NCBI RefSeq assembly: GCF_013408445.1
Contig: NZ_JACBZL010000001.1
Coordinates: forward strand, 1,488,001 to 1,552,000
Source: Corynebacterium tuberculostearicum
GTDB taxonomy: Bacteria; Actinomycetota; Actinomycetes; Mycobacteriales; Mycobacteriaceae
DNA: 64,000 nucleotides
Direction of reading: 5' to 3'
Part shown: one piece after another, positions 10,788 through 19,800 of the stretch
Position numbering within the stretch: the stretch's first letter is position 1
Layout of the letters: every line of letters starts with the position of its first letter
Made by a program: the position numbers and the translations under genes
The notes under the pieces: generated by a model
Database searches by the model: none
What the model was told of the DNA's origin: nothing
What the model saw: only the letters and a program-made list of their open reading frames with translations

Positions 10788-11645
10788 CTAGGCTGCAGGT
10801 GCCTCAGCCGGAGCCTCGGCTGGGGCTTCGGCCGGAGCCTCCCCTGCCGGCTGCTCGGCGGGCTGCTCTGGCTCGCCTACCGGCTCCGCCACGGTAATGA
10901 TGTTGTCCTCATAACCCAGCGCGCCACCAACGAACTGGCCACCGCAGGTAATGAGAACCAGGCGGTTCTCGCCTTCCTTATCATTAACCACGTCCGGGAA
11001 TCCGGAGCCCTTCGGCAGGCGGTACGGCGCCTCGGTCACGCGGAAGGTACGCTCTTGGCCGTCGATGACCACGGTAAATTCCTGGTCCTTCTTCAGCTTG
11101 GTGAACTTCTCCGCATAACCAGTGCCCTGGCCCTGGTAGTTAATGTGGCCGGTAATCACACTCGAGCCCACATTGCCCGGCTCGCCCGGCACAGCGGAGG
11201 CGGAGTACCAGCCCACGCGGGTGACGTCGTGTGGCGGAAGCAGCACGCCCTGGTCCGTGACCTGTACGGGGTCCACGGCCGCGTACTCGCCATCGATGCC
11301 CACGGACATGCCTTCAAAGCCCTTGAATTCACCAGGCGCGGCCTCATACTCGTGCTCCTGCTGGCCCGAATCATCCACGAAGGCATCGGACTTCGGCCCG
11401 GATTCTTCCGACGCACTCTCGCTGGCCACCGTCTCTGGTGCCGAGCCGGCCTCATCCTCATCATCGCGCGCCAAGTACAGCACTACCTGCAGCAAGACCA
11501 ATGCCACCACAACGATGGCCGCGATAATAGCGATCAGCTTGCCACGGCCCATGCCCTGCTTGCCGACGCCCCCTTCTTCCTCACTCGCCGGATACTGCGA
11601 CATTCCATTGTCTTCCGGCTGCTGTGGTTGCGCATGCTTTCCCAT
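10788..11645 (-). CDS. Class F-like sortase, membrane anchored
   Basis: Sortases are membrane transpeptidases that attach surface proteins. The 285-residue protein has a short cytoplasmic start, one membrane segment (about 36-58, LIAIIAAIVVVALVLLQVVLYLA), an acidic linker, and a sortase domain at ~120-260. The His motif is SSVITGHINY and the Cys motif is LVLITCGGQF. Class F enzymes usually carry an Arg just before Asp-Asn in the last strand; here the segment reads GYEDNIITVAEP, with Glu at that place. The C-terminus is rich in Ala, Pro and Glu (APAEAPAEAPAEAPAA). It lies downstream of the giant adhesin, with its own terminator between them. Substrates are unknown, as neither large neighbour has LPXTG. 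Confidence 0.85.
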   Translation of the reverse strand: MGKHAQPQQPEDNGMSQYPASEEEGGVGKQGMGRGKLIAIIAAIVVVALVLLQVVLYLARDDEDEAGSAPETVASESASEESGPKSDAFVDDSGQQEHEYEAAPGEFKGFEGMSVGIDGEYAAVDPVQVTDQGVLLPPHDVTRVGWYSASAVPGEPGNVGSSVITGHINYQGQGTGYAEKFTKLKKDQEFTVVIDGQERTFRVTEAPYRLPKGSGFPDVVNDKEGENRLVLITCGGQFVGGALGYEDNIITVAEPVGEPEQPAEQPAGEAPAEAPAEAPAEAPAA

Positions 11646-11696
11646 AGCTAGCTTCCTCTACTTCCTCGTTTTGTCTACCTTGTGCAGGTTATATGC

Positions 11697-11740
11697 AAAT
11701 CCCCTCCAGCGTGTGCAGTCACACCCTGGAGGGGATTTTT
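11697..11740 (-). terminator. Terminator region between adhesin and sortase
   Basis: AAATCCCCTCCAG pairs with CTGGAGGGGATTTTT around a 16-base loop that can itself pair (GTGTG/CACAC). It follows the adhesin stop at 11801 and precedes the sortase start at 11645. T-runs on the plus strand and an AAAAATCC start on the minus strand make it plausible in both directions. Confidence 0.75.
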
Positions 11741-11800
11741 GGTGTTTAAGTCTCAACCCCGGTGGGGCGACCCGCGGGCCGCCTCACCGATGCTTATGGA

Positions 11801-12708
11801 CTACTTGATGTAATCCTGCATACCCGGCTCAAGCTCGGTTGCGCCGGACGGTACGGACTTAATCTCAACGCGCTCGGCGTTGGATGGCAGTGCGTTGCCA
11901 GTCTCTTCAGGTTCCTGACCCTGGACCTCGACGCCACGGCCGTGTCCATTGTCAGCGTTGCCGCCCTTAGGAGCGTCCTGACCCTTGACCTCGTGACCAT
12001 TGCCACCATCGTGGTTACCGGTGTTGTCACCGTGGCCGCCATTGTGGCTGCCGGTGTTGTCACCGTGGCCACCGTTGTGGTTGCCATGATCCTTGTGGTC
12101 GAAGTGATCCTTGATGATCTTGCCCAGGCCGATGCCCGGAATCAGGATGAGCCACCACTTATTGTCCTTGGAGGAACCGTTGGAGGAACCATCCGAGGAG
12201 CCGCCTGGCTTGTCCTGATCGTGGACCTCGTGGGAGATCACGGTCTGGTCATCATCATTGATGTCCTTGTGCTCAGCAATGTGGTTCGGCTTCTCCGGAG
12301 TAGTACCCGGAGTTTCCTCGCCCTTGTCATTGACCTCGGTGGAGGTGAGCTCTTCGAAGGCAACCGCAGCCTGGACAGGCTCCTTCACATCATCGTTCAC
12401 GGTGATGGTGACAGGCACCATGCCCTTGGACTTCTCCGGAGTGAAGGTCTTCTCACCGGTACCCAGAACAGACTTGCCGTCCTTCTTGGAAATGAGCTCA
12501 GCCTTCAAGGTGTATTCCTTACCCGGAACTAGGCCACCATACGTCACCTCATCGATGACCTTGGCACCAGCAACAACCTCATGGGAACCCTTAGCAAAGT
12601 CAGCATTCGTGGTAACCCACGGCTCACCTGGCTTGTGCTCCTCAGTCGTCGGCTTGGTCGGCTCAGTCGGGTTGGTCGGCTCAGTCGGGTTGGTCGGCTC
12701 AGTCGGGT
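11801..12708 (-). pseudogene. Giant VaFE-repeat adhesin, C-terminal fragment
   Basis: This fragment holds the end of the adhesin. It begins with a short Pro-Thr linker, then VaFE repeat 12 (TTNADFAKGSHEVVAGAK .. VAFEELTS .. DINDDDQTV), a Gly/Ser linker, one membrane segment KWWLILIPGIGLGKII, and a ~100-residue tail. The tail starts rich in His, Gly, Asp and Asn (DHFDHKDHGNHNGGHGDN) and ends EPGMQDYIK. No LPXTG is present. It is cut from the rest of the gene by IS copy 3. An ATG inside the IS left end (12805) reads into it in frame, but without a signal peptide the product could not be exported properly. Confidence 0.9.
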
Positions 12709-12779
12709 GGACCTGACCCCTGTTTGGTGGACACCTGATATCCAGCCCAGTCGGGCTGGAAGAAAGGTAATCTACCACC

Positions 12780-13079
12780 ATGTCCAGGTACTCCGAACAG
12801 TTCAAACGCGATGCCGTGGCCCTCTACGAAAACAATGAGGACCTCTCACTGAACTCAGCATCAGCAGAGCTCGGTATCAACCGTGCCTCGCTGCATTCTT
12901 GGATCAAGAAGTACGGCACCGGCAAACGTGCCCGCACAAAAAGCATGCGCGACAAGGTCCAAGCAGCGAATGATTCCGAACGGATCCGCCAGTTAGAAAA
13001 AGAGAACGCAAAGCTGCGCGAAGAACGTGACATCCTGCGCAAGGCCGCGAAATATTTTGCCGAAGAGACTCACTGGTGA
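12780..13079 (+). CDS. IS3-family transposase OrfA, copy 3
   Basis: The protein is identical to OrfA of the other copies, 99 residues, intact. Confidence 0.93.
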   Translation: MSRYSEQFKRDAVALYENNEDLSLNSASAELGINRASLHSWIKKYGTGKRARTKSMRDKVQAANDSERIRQLEKENAKLREERDILRKAAKYFAEETHW

Positions 13080-13972
13080 TCCGCTTCCAGTTTGTCTATG
13101 ACCACCGAACCGAATTCTCGGTTAAGCGGATGTGCCAGGTGTTAAAGCTCAATCGCTCCTCGTTCTACAAATGGGTGCAAACCCGCGAAGAACGCAGGTT
13201 AAAGACGTGTTCGGATGCTCTTATTGGTGCAAGAATCAAGACCATCTTCGATGATGAATACGGGCTTTATGGTGCTAAACGCATCGCTGCAAGCCTTAAA
13301 GCCGATACGAGCTTTGGCCCGATAAATCACAAGAAAGTCGCACGAATCATGAAATCCATGGGACTTAAAGGCTTTACCAAACGCCGCCGATGCGTCACTA
13401 CCAGGCGTAAGCCTGGTCACCGCGTCATGCCAGATCTAGTAGGCCGCAGATTCACAGCTGACAGGCCAAACCACGTCTATGTAGGCGACATTACGTACCT
13501 GCCGTGTAAGGGCGGCAAGAACATGTACCTGGCCACGGTCATCGACGTCTACTCGCGCAAACTTGTCGGACATGCACTCGCCGATCACATGCGGGTATCA
13601 CTGGTTATCGAAGCTTTGTCCCATGCCAGGAAAGTCCGCGGAAGCCTTAAAGGGGCAATTTTCCATTCTGATCACGGCAGCGTGTACACCTCACAAGCCT
13701 TTAGGAACTATTGCTCGTCGTTGGGTGTGCGCCAGTCTATGGGAGCGGTAGGAACGAGTGCTGATAACGCCCTAGCAGAATCGTTTAACGCCACGCTCAA
13801 GCGGGAAATCTTGCGTGACAGGAAAGTCTTTGACAATCCGATCTCCTGCCGCCAAGAAGTCTTCCGGTGGTGCATGCGCTACAACACACGCCGACGGCAC
13901 TCCTGGTGCAATCTTTCAGCTCCTGACGTCTTTGAAGCCGAGAATTCAGCTACACTGACTAGAGCAGCATAG
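13076..13972 (+). CDS. IS3-family transposase OrfB, copy 3
   Basis: The protein is identical to OrfB of the other copies, 298 residues, DDE residues present, and it overlaps OrfA by 4 bases. Confidence 0.95.
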   Translation: MIRFQFVYDHRTEFSVKRMCQVLKLNRSSFYKWVQTREERRLKTCSDALIGARIKTIFDDEYGLYGAKRIAASLKADTSFGPINHKKVARIMKSMGLKGFTKRRRCVTTRRKPGHRVMPDLVGRRFTADRPNHVYVGDITYLPCKGGKNMYLATVIDVYSRKLVGHALADHMRVSLVIEALSHARKVRGSLKGAIFHSDHGSVYTSQAFRNYCSSLGVRQSMGAVGTSADNALAESFNATLKREILRDRKVFDNPISCRQEVFRWCMRYNTRRRHSWCNLSAPDVFEAENSATLTRAA

Positions 13973-14010
13973 CTAACCCCCGACGTGTCCACTTTCCGGG
14001 GGTCAGGCCC

Positions 14011-14312
14011 GGTTGGTCGGCTCAGTCGGGTTGGTCGGCTCAGTCGGGTTGGTCGGCTCAGTCGGGTTGGTCGGCTCAGTCGGGTTAGTCGGCTCAGTCG
14101 GGTTGGTCGGCTCAGTCGGCTCAGTCGGGTTGGTCGGCTCAGTCGGCTCAGTCGGGTTGGTCGGGTTAGTCGGCTCAGTCGGGTTAGTCGGCTCAGTCGG
14201 CTCAGTCGGCTCAGTCGGGTTGGTCGGCTCAGTCGGCTCAGTCGGGTTGGTCGGGTTAGTCGGCTCAGTCGGGTTGGTCGGGTTAGTCGGCTCAGTCGGC
14301 TCAGTGGTTTCC
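14011..14312 (-). repeat. Pro-Thr-Glu/Asn linker repeats (second tract)
   Basis: Units of 9 and 18 bases built on GGGTTGGTCGGCTCAGTC encode (N/E)PT triplets such as NPTEPT and EPTEPT on the minus strand. This tract continues at 12657-12708 beyond IS copy 3. Such tracts form stiff, extended wall-spanning linkers and vary in length by slippage. Confidence 0.9.
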
Positions 14313-15555
14313 TTATCGCCGCCCGGAACAGGAACAGTGGTAGGAGTTTCCTCGTTCTCCTTCGGCACAGTCTGGTCATCATCATTGATGTCCTTGTGCT
14401 CACCAATCCAATTCGGCTTGTCATTATCCGGGGTGTCCTCACCCTTGTCATTGACAACCTTAGAAGTCAGAGTCTCGAAAGCAACCGCAGCCTCAACCGG
14501 CTCAGTAACCTTCTTCTCATCCACGGTGATGATCACAGACTCAGTGCCATTAGCACTCTTCGGGGTGAAGGTATGACCCTTAGTCTCACCCAGAACAGTC
14601 TTACCGTCATCCTTGGAAATCAGCTGAGCATCAAGAGAATATTCCTTACCCGGAACCAAACCCTCATAGGAAACCTGGTCCACAATCTTGGCACCAGCAA
14701 CAACCTCATGAGCACCATTCTCAAAGTCCGCGTTCGTAGAAACAATCGCATTCTTCTTCTTGGTCACAGTCTGGTCATCATCATTGATGTCCTTGTGCTC
14801 ACCAATCCAATTCGGCTCGTCATTATCAGGGGTGTCCTCACCCTTGTCATTGACAACCTTAGAAGTCAGAGTCTCAAAGGCAACCGCAGCCTCAACCGGC
14901 TCCTCCACATCATCATTAACGGTGATGGTGACAGGCTCCTTGCCATCAGCCTCATCCGGAGTGAAGGTGTGACCCTTAGTCTCACCCAGAACGGTCTTAC
15001 CGTCATCCTTGGAAATCAGCTGGGCATCCAGGGAGTATTCCTTACCCGGAACAAGACCCTCGTAGGAAACCTGGTCCACAATCTTGGCACCAGCAACAAC
15101 CTCATGAGAACTATTAGCGAAGTCCGCGTTCGTAGAAACAATCGCATTCTTCTTCTTGGTCACAGTCTGGTCATCATCATTGATCTCCTTGTGGTCAGCG
15201 ATGTGGTTCGGCTTCTCCGAAGTAGTACCCGGAGTCTCCTCACCCTTGTCGTTGACCTCAACAGAAGTCAGCTCTTCGAAGGCAACCGCAGCCTTGACAG
15301 GCTCCGTCACATCATCGTTCACGGTGATGGTGACAGGCTCCATGCCGTGGGACTTCTTCGGCGTGAAGGTAGCTTCACCCTTGCCCAGAACAGTCTTGCC
15401 GTCCTTCTTGGAAATCAGCTCAGCCTTCAGGGTGTATTCCTTACCCGGAACCAGACCCTCGTAGGTGACCTCATCAACAATCTTGGCACCAGCAACAACC
15501 TCATGAGAACTATTAGCGAAGTCAGCGTTAGTGGAGATCTTCGGTTCATCACCCG
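14011..15555 (-). pseudogene. Giant VaFE-repeat adhesin, middle fragment
   Basis: The piece between IS copies 3 and 4 encodes VaFE repeats 9, 10 and 11, then a second long Pro-Thr linker. Repeat 9 starts DEPKISTNADFANSSHEVV and is more diverged (EELTSVEVNDKGEETPG), close to repeat 12. Repeats 10 and 11 resemble the A and B types of the N-terminal block. The frame matches the flanking fragments once each IS and one target copy are removed. The piece has neither start nor signal peptide, so it should be silent. It is bounded by two IS copies in opposite orientation. Confidence 0.92.
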
Positions 15556-15593
15556 GGGCCTGACCCCCGGAAAGTGGACACGTCGGGGGTTAG

Positions 15594-16490
15594 CTATGCT
15601 GCTCTAGTCAGTGTAGCTGAATTCTCGGCTTCAAAGACGTCAGGAGCTGAAAGATTGCACCAGGAGTGCCGTCGGCGTGTGTTGTAGCGCATGCACCACC
15701 GGAAGACTTCTTGGCGGCAGGAGATCGGATTGTCAAAGACTTTCCTGTCACGCAAGATTTCCCGCTTGAGCGTGGCGTTAAACGATTCTGCTAGGGCGTT
15801 ATCAGCACTCGTTCCTACCGCTCCCATAGACTGGCGCACACCCAACGACGAGCAATAGTTCCTAAAGGCTTGTGAGGTGTACACGCTGCCGTGATCAGAA
15901 TGGAAAATTGCCCCTTTAAGGCTTCCGCGGACTTTCCTGGCATGGGACAAAGCTTCGATAACCAGTGATACCCGCATGTGATCGGCGAGTGCATGTCCGA
16001 CAAGTTTGCGCGAGTAGACGTCGATGACCGTGGCCAGGTACATGTTCTTGCCGCCCTTACACGGCAGGTACGTAATGTCGCCTACATAGACGTGGTTTGG
16101 CCTGTCAGCTGTGAATCTGCGGCCTACTAGATCTGGCATGACGCGGTGACCAGGCTTACGCCTGGTAGTGACGCATCGGCGGCGTTTGGTAAAGCCTTTA
16201 AGTCCCATGGATTTCATGATTCGTGCGACTTTCTTGTGATTTATCGGGCCAAAGCTCGTATCGGCTTTAAGGCTTGCAGCGATGCGTTTAGCACCATAAA
16301 GCCCGTATTCATCATCGAAGATGGTCTTGATTCTTGCACCAATAAGAGCATCCGAACACGTCTTTAACCTGCGTTCTTCGCGGGTTTGCACCCATTTGTA
16401 GAACGAGGAGCGATTGAGCTTTAACACCTGGCACATCCGCTTAACCGAGAATTCGGTTCGGTGGTCATAGACAAACTGGAAGCGGATCAC
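15594..16490 (-). CDS. IS3-family transposase OrfB, copy 4
   Basis: The protein is identical to the other OrfB copies, 298 residues, intact DDE core. Confidence 0.95.
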   Translation of the reverse strand: MIRFQFVYDHRTEFSVKRMCQVLKLNRSSFYKWVQTREERRLKTCSDALIGARIKTIFDDEYGLYGAKRIAASLKADTSFGPINHKKVARIMKSMGLKGFTKRRRCVTTRRKPGHRVMPDLVGRRFTADRPNHVYVGDITYLPCKGGKNMYLATVIDVYSRKLVGHALADHMRVSLVIEALSHARKVRGSLKGAIFHSDHGSVYTSQAFRNYCSSLGVRQSMGAVGTSADNALAESFNATLKREILRDRKVFDNPISCRQEVFRWCMRYNTRRRHSWCNLSAPDVFEAENSATLTRAA

Positions 16491-16786
16491 CAGTGAGTCT
16501 CTTCGGCAAAATATTTCGCGGCCTTGCGCAGGATGTCACGTTCTTCGCGCAGCTTTGCGTTCTCTTTTTCTAACTGGCGGATCCGTTCGGAATCATTCGC
16601 TGCTTGGACCTTGTCGCGCATGCTTTTTGTGCGGGCACGTTTGCCGGTGCCGTACTTCTTGATCCAAGAATGCAGCGAGGCACGGTTGATACCGAGCTCT
16701 GCTGATGCTGAGTTCAGTGAGAGGTCCTCATTGTTTTCGTAGAGGGCCACGGCATCGCGTTTGAACTGTTCGGAGTACCTGGACAT
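16487..16786 (-). CDS. IS3-family transposase OrfA, copy 4
   Basis: The protein is identical to the other OrfA copies, 99 residues. It lies downstream of, and in line with, adhesin transcription, so it could be expressed by read-through unless the left-end hairpin prevents this. Confidence 0.93.
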   Translation of the reverse strand: MSRYSEQFKRDAVALYENNEDLSLNSASAELGINRASLHSWIKKYGTGKRARTKSMRDKVQAANDSERIRQLEKENAKLREERDILRKAAKYFAEETHW

Positions 16787-16849
16787 GGTGGTAGATTACC
16801 TTTCTTCCAGCCCGACTGGGCTGGATATCAGGTGTCCACCAAACAGGGG

Positions 16850-19800
16850 TCAGGTCCCCGGGTTCTCACCAGTCGGGTTGGTCGGCTCAGTCGGGTTGGT
16901 CGGCTCAGTCGGGTTGGTCGGCTCAGTCGGGTTAGTCGGCTCAGTCGGGTTAGTCGGCTCAGTCGGGTTGGTCGGCTCAGTCGGGTTGGTCGGCTCAGTC
17001 GGCTCAGTCGGGTTGGTCGGCTCAGTCGGGTTGGTCGGCTCAGTCGGCTCAGTCGGGTTGGTCGGCTCAGTCGGCTCAGTCGGGTTGGTCGGCTCAGTCG
17101 GGTTGGTCGGCTCAGTCGGCTCAGTCGGGTTGGTCGGCTCAGTCGGGTTGGTCGGCTCAGTCGGGTTCGTCGGCTCAGTCGGGTTCGTCGGCTCAGTCGG
17201 CTCAGTCGGGTTCGTCGGCTCAGTCGGCTCAGTGGTTTCCTTATCGCCGCCTGGAACAGGAACAGTGGTAGGAGTTTCCTCGTCCTTCTTGGTCACAGTC
17301 TGGGAGCCATCATCGATGTCCTTGTGCTCACCAATCCAATTCGGCTTGTCATTATCCGGGGTGTCCTCACCCTTGTCATTGACAACCTTAGAAGTCAGAG
17401 TCTCGAAAGCAACCGCAGCCTCAACCGGCTCAGTAACCTTCTTCTCATCCACGGTGATGATCACAGACTCAGTGCCATTAGCACTCTTCGGGGTGAAGGT
17501 ATGACCCTTAGTCTCACCCAGAACAGTCTTACCGTCATCCTTGGAAATCAGCTGAGCATCAAGAGAATATTCCTTACCCGGAACCAAACCCTCATAGGAA
17601 ACCTGGTCCACAATCTTGGCACCAGCAACAACCTCATGAGCACCATTCTCAAAGTCCGCGTTCGTAGAAACAATCGCATTCTTCTTCTTGGTCACAGTCT
17701 GGTCATCATCATCGATGTCCTTGTGCTCACCGATCTCGTTCGGCTTGTCATTGTCAGGGGTGTCCTCACCCTTGTCGTTGACAACCTTAGAAGTCAGCGT
17801 CTCGAAGGCAACCGCAGCCTCAACCGGCTCAGTAACCTTATCGCTCACGGTGATGGTGACAGCCTCAGTGCCCTTAGCCTCATCCGGGGTGAAGGTATGA
17901 CCCAGAGTCTCACCCAGAACGGTCTTACCGTCCTTCTTGGAAATCAGCTGAGCATCCAGGGAGTATTCCTTACCCGGAACCAGACCCTCGTAGGAAACCT
18001 GGTCCACAATCTTGGCACCAGCAACAACCTCATGAGAACTATTCTCGAAGTCCGCGTTCGTAGAAACAATCGCATTCTTCTTCTTGGTCACAGTCTGGGA
18101 GCCATCATCGATGTCCTTGTGCTCACCAATCCAATTCGGCTTGTCATTATCCGGGGTGTCCTCACCCTTGTCATTGACAACCTTAGAAGTCAGAGTCTCG
18201 AAAGCAACCGCAGCCTCAACCGGCTCAGTAACCTTCTTCTCATCCACGGTGATGATCACAGACTCAGTGCCATTAGCACTCTTCGGGGTGAAGGTGTGAC
18301 CCTTAGTCTCACCCAGAACAGTCTTACCGTCCTTCTTGGAAATCAGCTGAGCATCCAGGGAGTATTCCTTACCCGGAACCAGACCCTCGTAGGAAACCTG
18401 GTCCACAATCTTGGCACCAGCAACAACTTCCTTCGAACCATTCTCAAAGTCCGCGTTCGTAGAAACAATCGCATTCTTCTTCTTGGTCACAGTCTGGTCA
18501 TCATCATCGATGTCCTTGTGCTCACCGATCTCGTTCGGCTTGTCATTATCCGGGGTGTCCTCACCCTTGTCGTTGACAACCTTAGAAGTCAGCTTCTCAA
18601 ACGCAACCGCAGCCTCAACAGGCTCCTCCACATCATCGCTCACGGTGATGGTGACAGCCTCAGTGCCCTTAGCCTCATCCGGGGTGAAGGTATGACCCAG
18701 AGTCTCACCCAGAACGGTCTTACCGTCCTTCTTGGAAATCAGCTGAGCATCCAGGGAGTATTCCTTACCCGGAACCAGACCCTCGTAGGAAACCTGGTCC
18801 ACAATCTTGGCACCAGCAACAACCTCATGAGAACTATTCTCGAAGTCCGCGTTCGTAGAAACAATCGCATTCTTCTTCTTGGTCACAGTCTGGGAGCCAT
18901 CATCGATGTCCTTGTGCTCACCAATCCAATTCGGCTTGTCATTATCCGGGGTGTCCTCACCCTTGTCATTGACAACCTTAGAAGTCAGAGTCTCGAAAGC
19001 AACCGCAGCCTCAACCGGCTCAGTAACCTTCTTCTCATCCACGGTGATGATCACAGACTCAGTGCCATTAGCACTCTTCGGGGTGAAGGTGTGACCCTTA
19101 GTCTCACCCAGAACAGTCTTACCGTCCTTCTTGGAAATCAGCTGAGCATCCAGGGAGTATTCCTTACCCGGAACCAGACCCTCGTAGGAAACCTGGTCCA
19201 CAATCTTGGCACCAGCAACAACTTCCTTCGAACCATTCTCAAAGTCCGCGTTCGTAGAAACAATCGCATTCTTCTTCTTGGTCACAGTCTGGTCATCATC
19301 ATCGATGTCCTTGTGCTCACCGATCTCGTTCGGCTTGTCATTATCCGGGGTGTCCTCACCCTTGTCGTTGACAACCTTAGAAGTCAGCTTCTCAAACGCA
19401 ACCGCAGCCTCAACCGGCTCAGTAACCTTATCGCTCACGGTGATGGTGACAGCCTCAGTGCCCTTAGCCTCATCCGGGGTGAAGGTATGACCCAGAGTCT
19501 CACCCAGAACGGTCTTACCGTCCTTCTTGGAAATCAGCTGAGCATCCAGGGAGTATTCCTTACCCGGAACCAGACCCTCGTAGGAAACCTGGTCCACAAT
19601 CTTGGCACCAGCAACAACCTCATGAGAACTATTCTCGAAGTCCGCGTTCGTAGAAACAATCGCATTCTTCTTCTTGGTCACAGTCTGGGAGCCATCATCG
19701 ATGTCCTTGTGCTCACCAATCCAATTCGGCTTGTCATTATCCGGGGTGTCCTCACCCTTGTCATTGACAACCTTAGAAGTCAGAGTCTCGAAAGCAACCG

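Larger units (their letters stand above)
12709..14010 (+). mobile_element. IS3-family insertion sequence, copy 3 (in adhesin)
   Basis: Same 1302-bp element, plus orientation, with a GGT target duplication (12706-12708 and 14011-14013). It lies inside the Pro-Thr repeat tract of the adhesin. The joined flanks restore the local repeat unit exactly. It is antisense to the adhesin. Confidence 0.95.
15556..16857 (-). mobile_element. IS3-family insertion sequence, copy 4 (in adhesin)
   Basis: Same 1302-bp element, inverted relative to the other three, with a CCG target duplication (15553-15555 and 16858-16860). It lies in the same direction as the adhesin gene, so transcription from the adhesin promoter enters the transposase from its left end. 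The adhesin frame meets a TGA within the first bases of the IS. Confidence 0.95.

Noticed and set aside
14013..14310. Regularly spaced short repeats resembling a CRISPR array
   Set aside because: Units of 9 and 18 bases have no unique spacers and encode Pro-Thr repeats in frame with the adhesin.
14011..15555. Past inversion between IS copies 3 and 4
   Set aside because: Each IS has its own matching target duplication and the fragment joins both neighbours in frame, so no flip has occurred.
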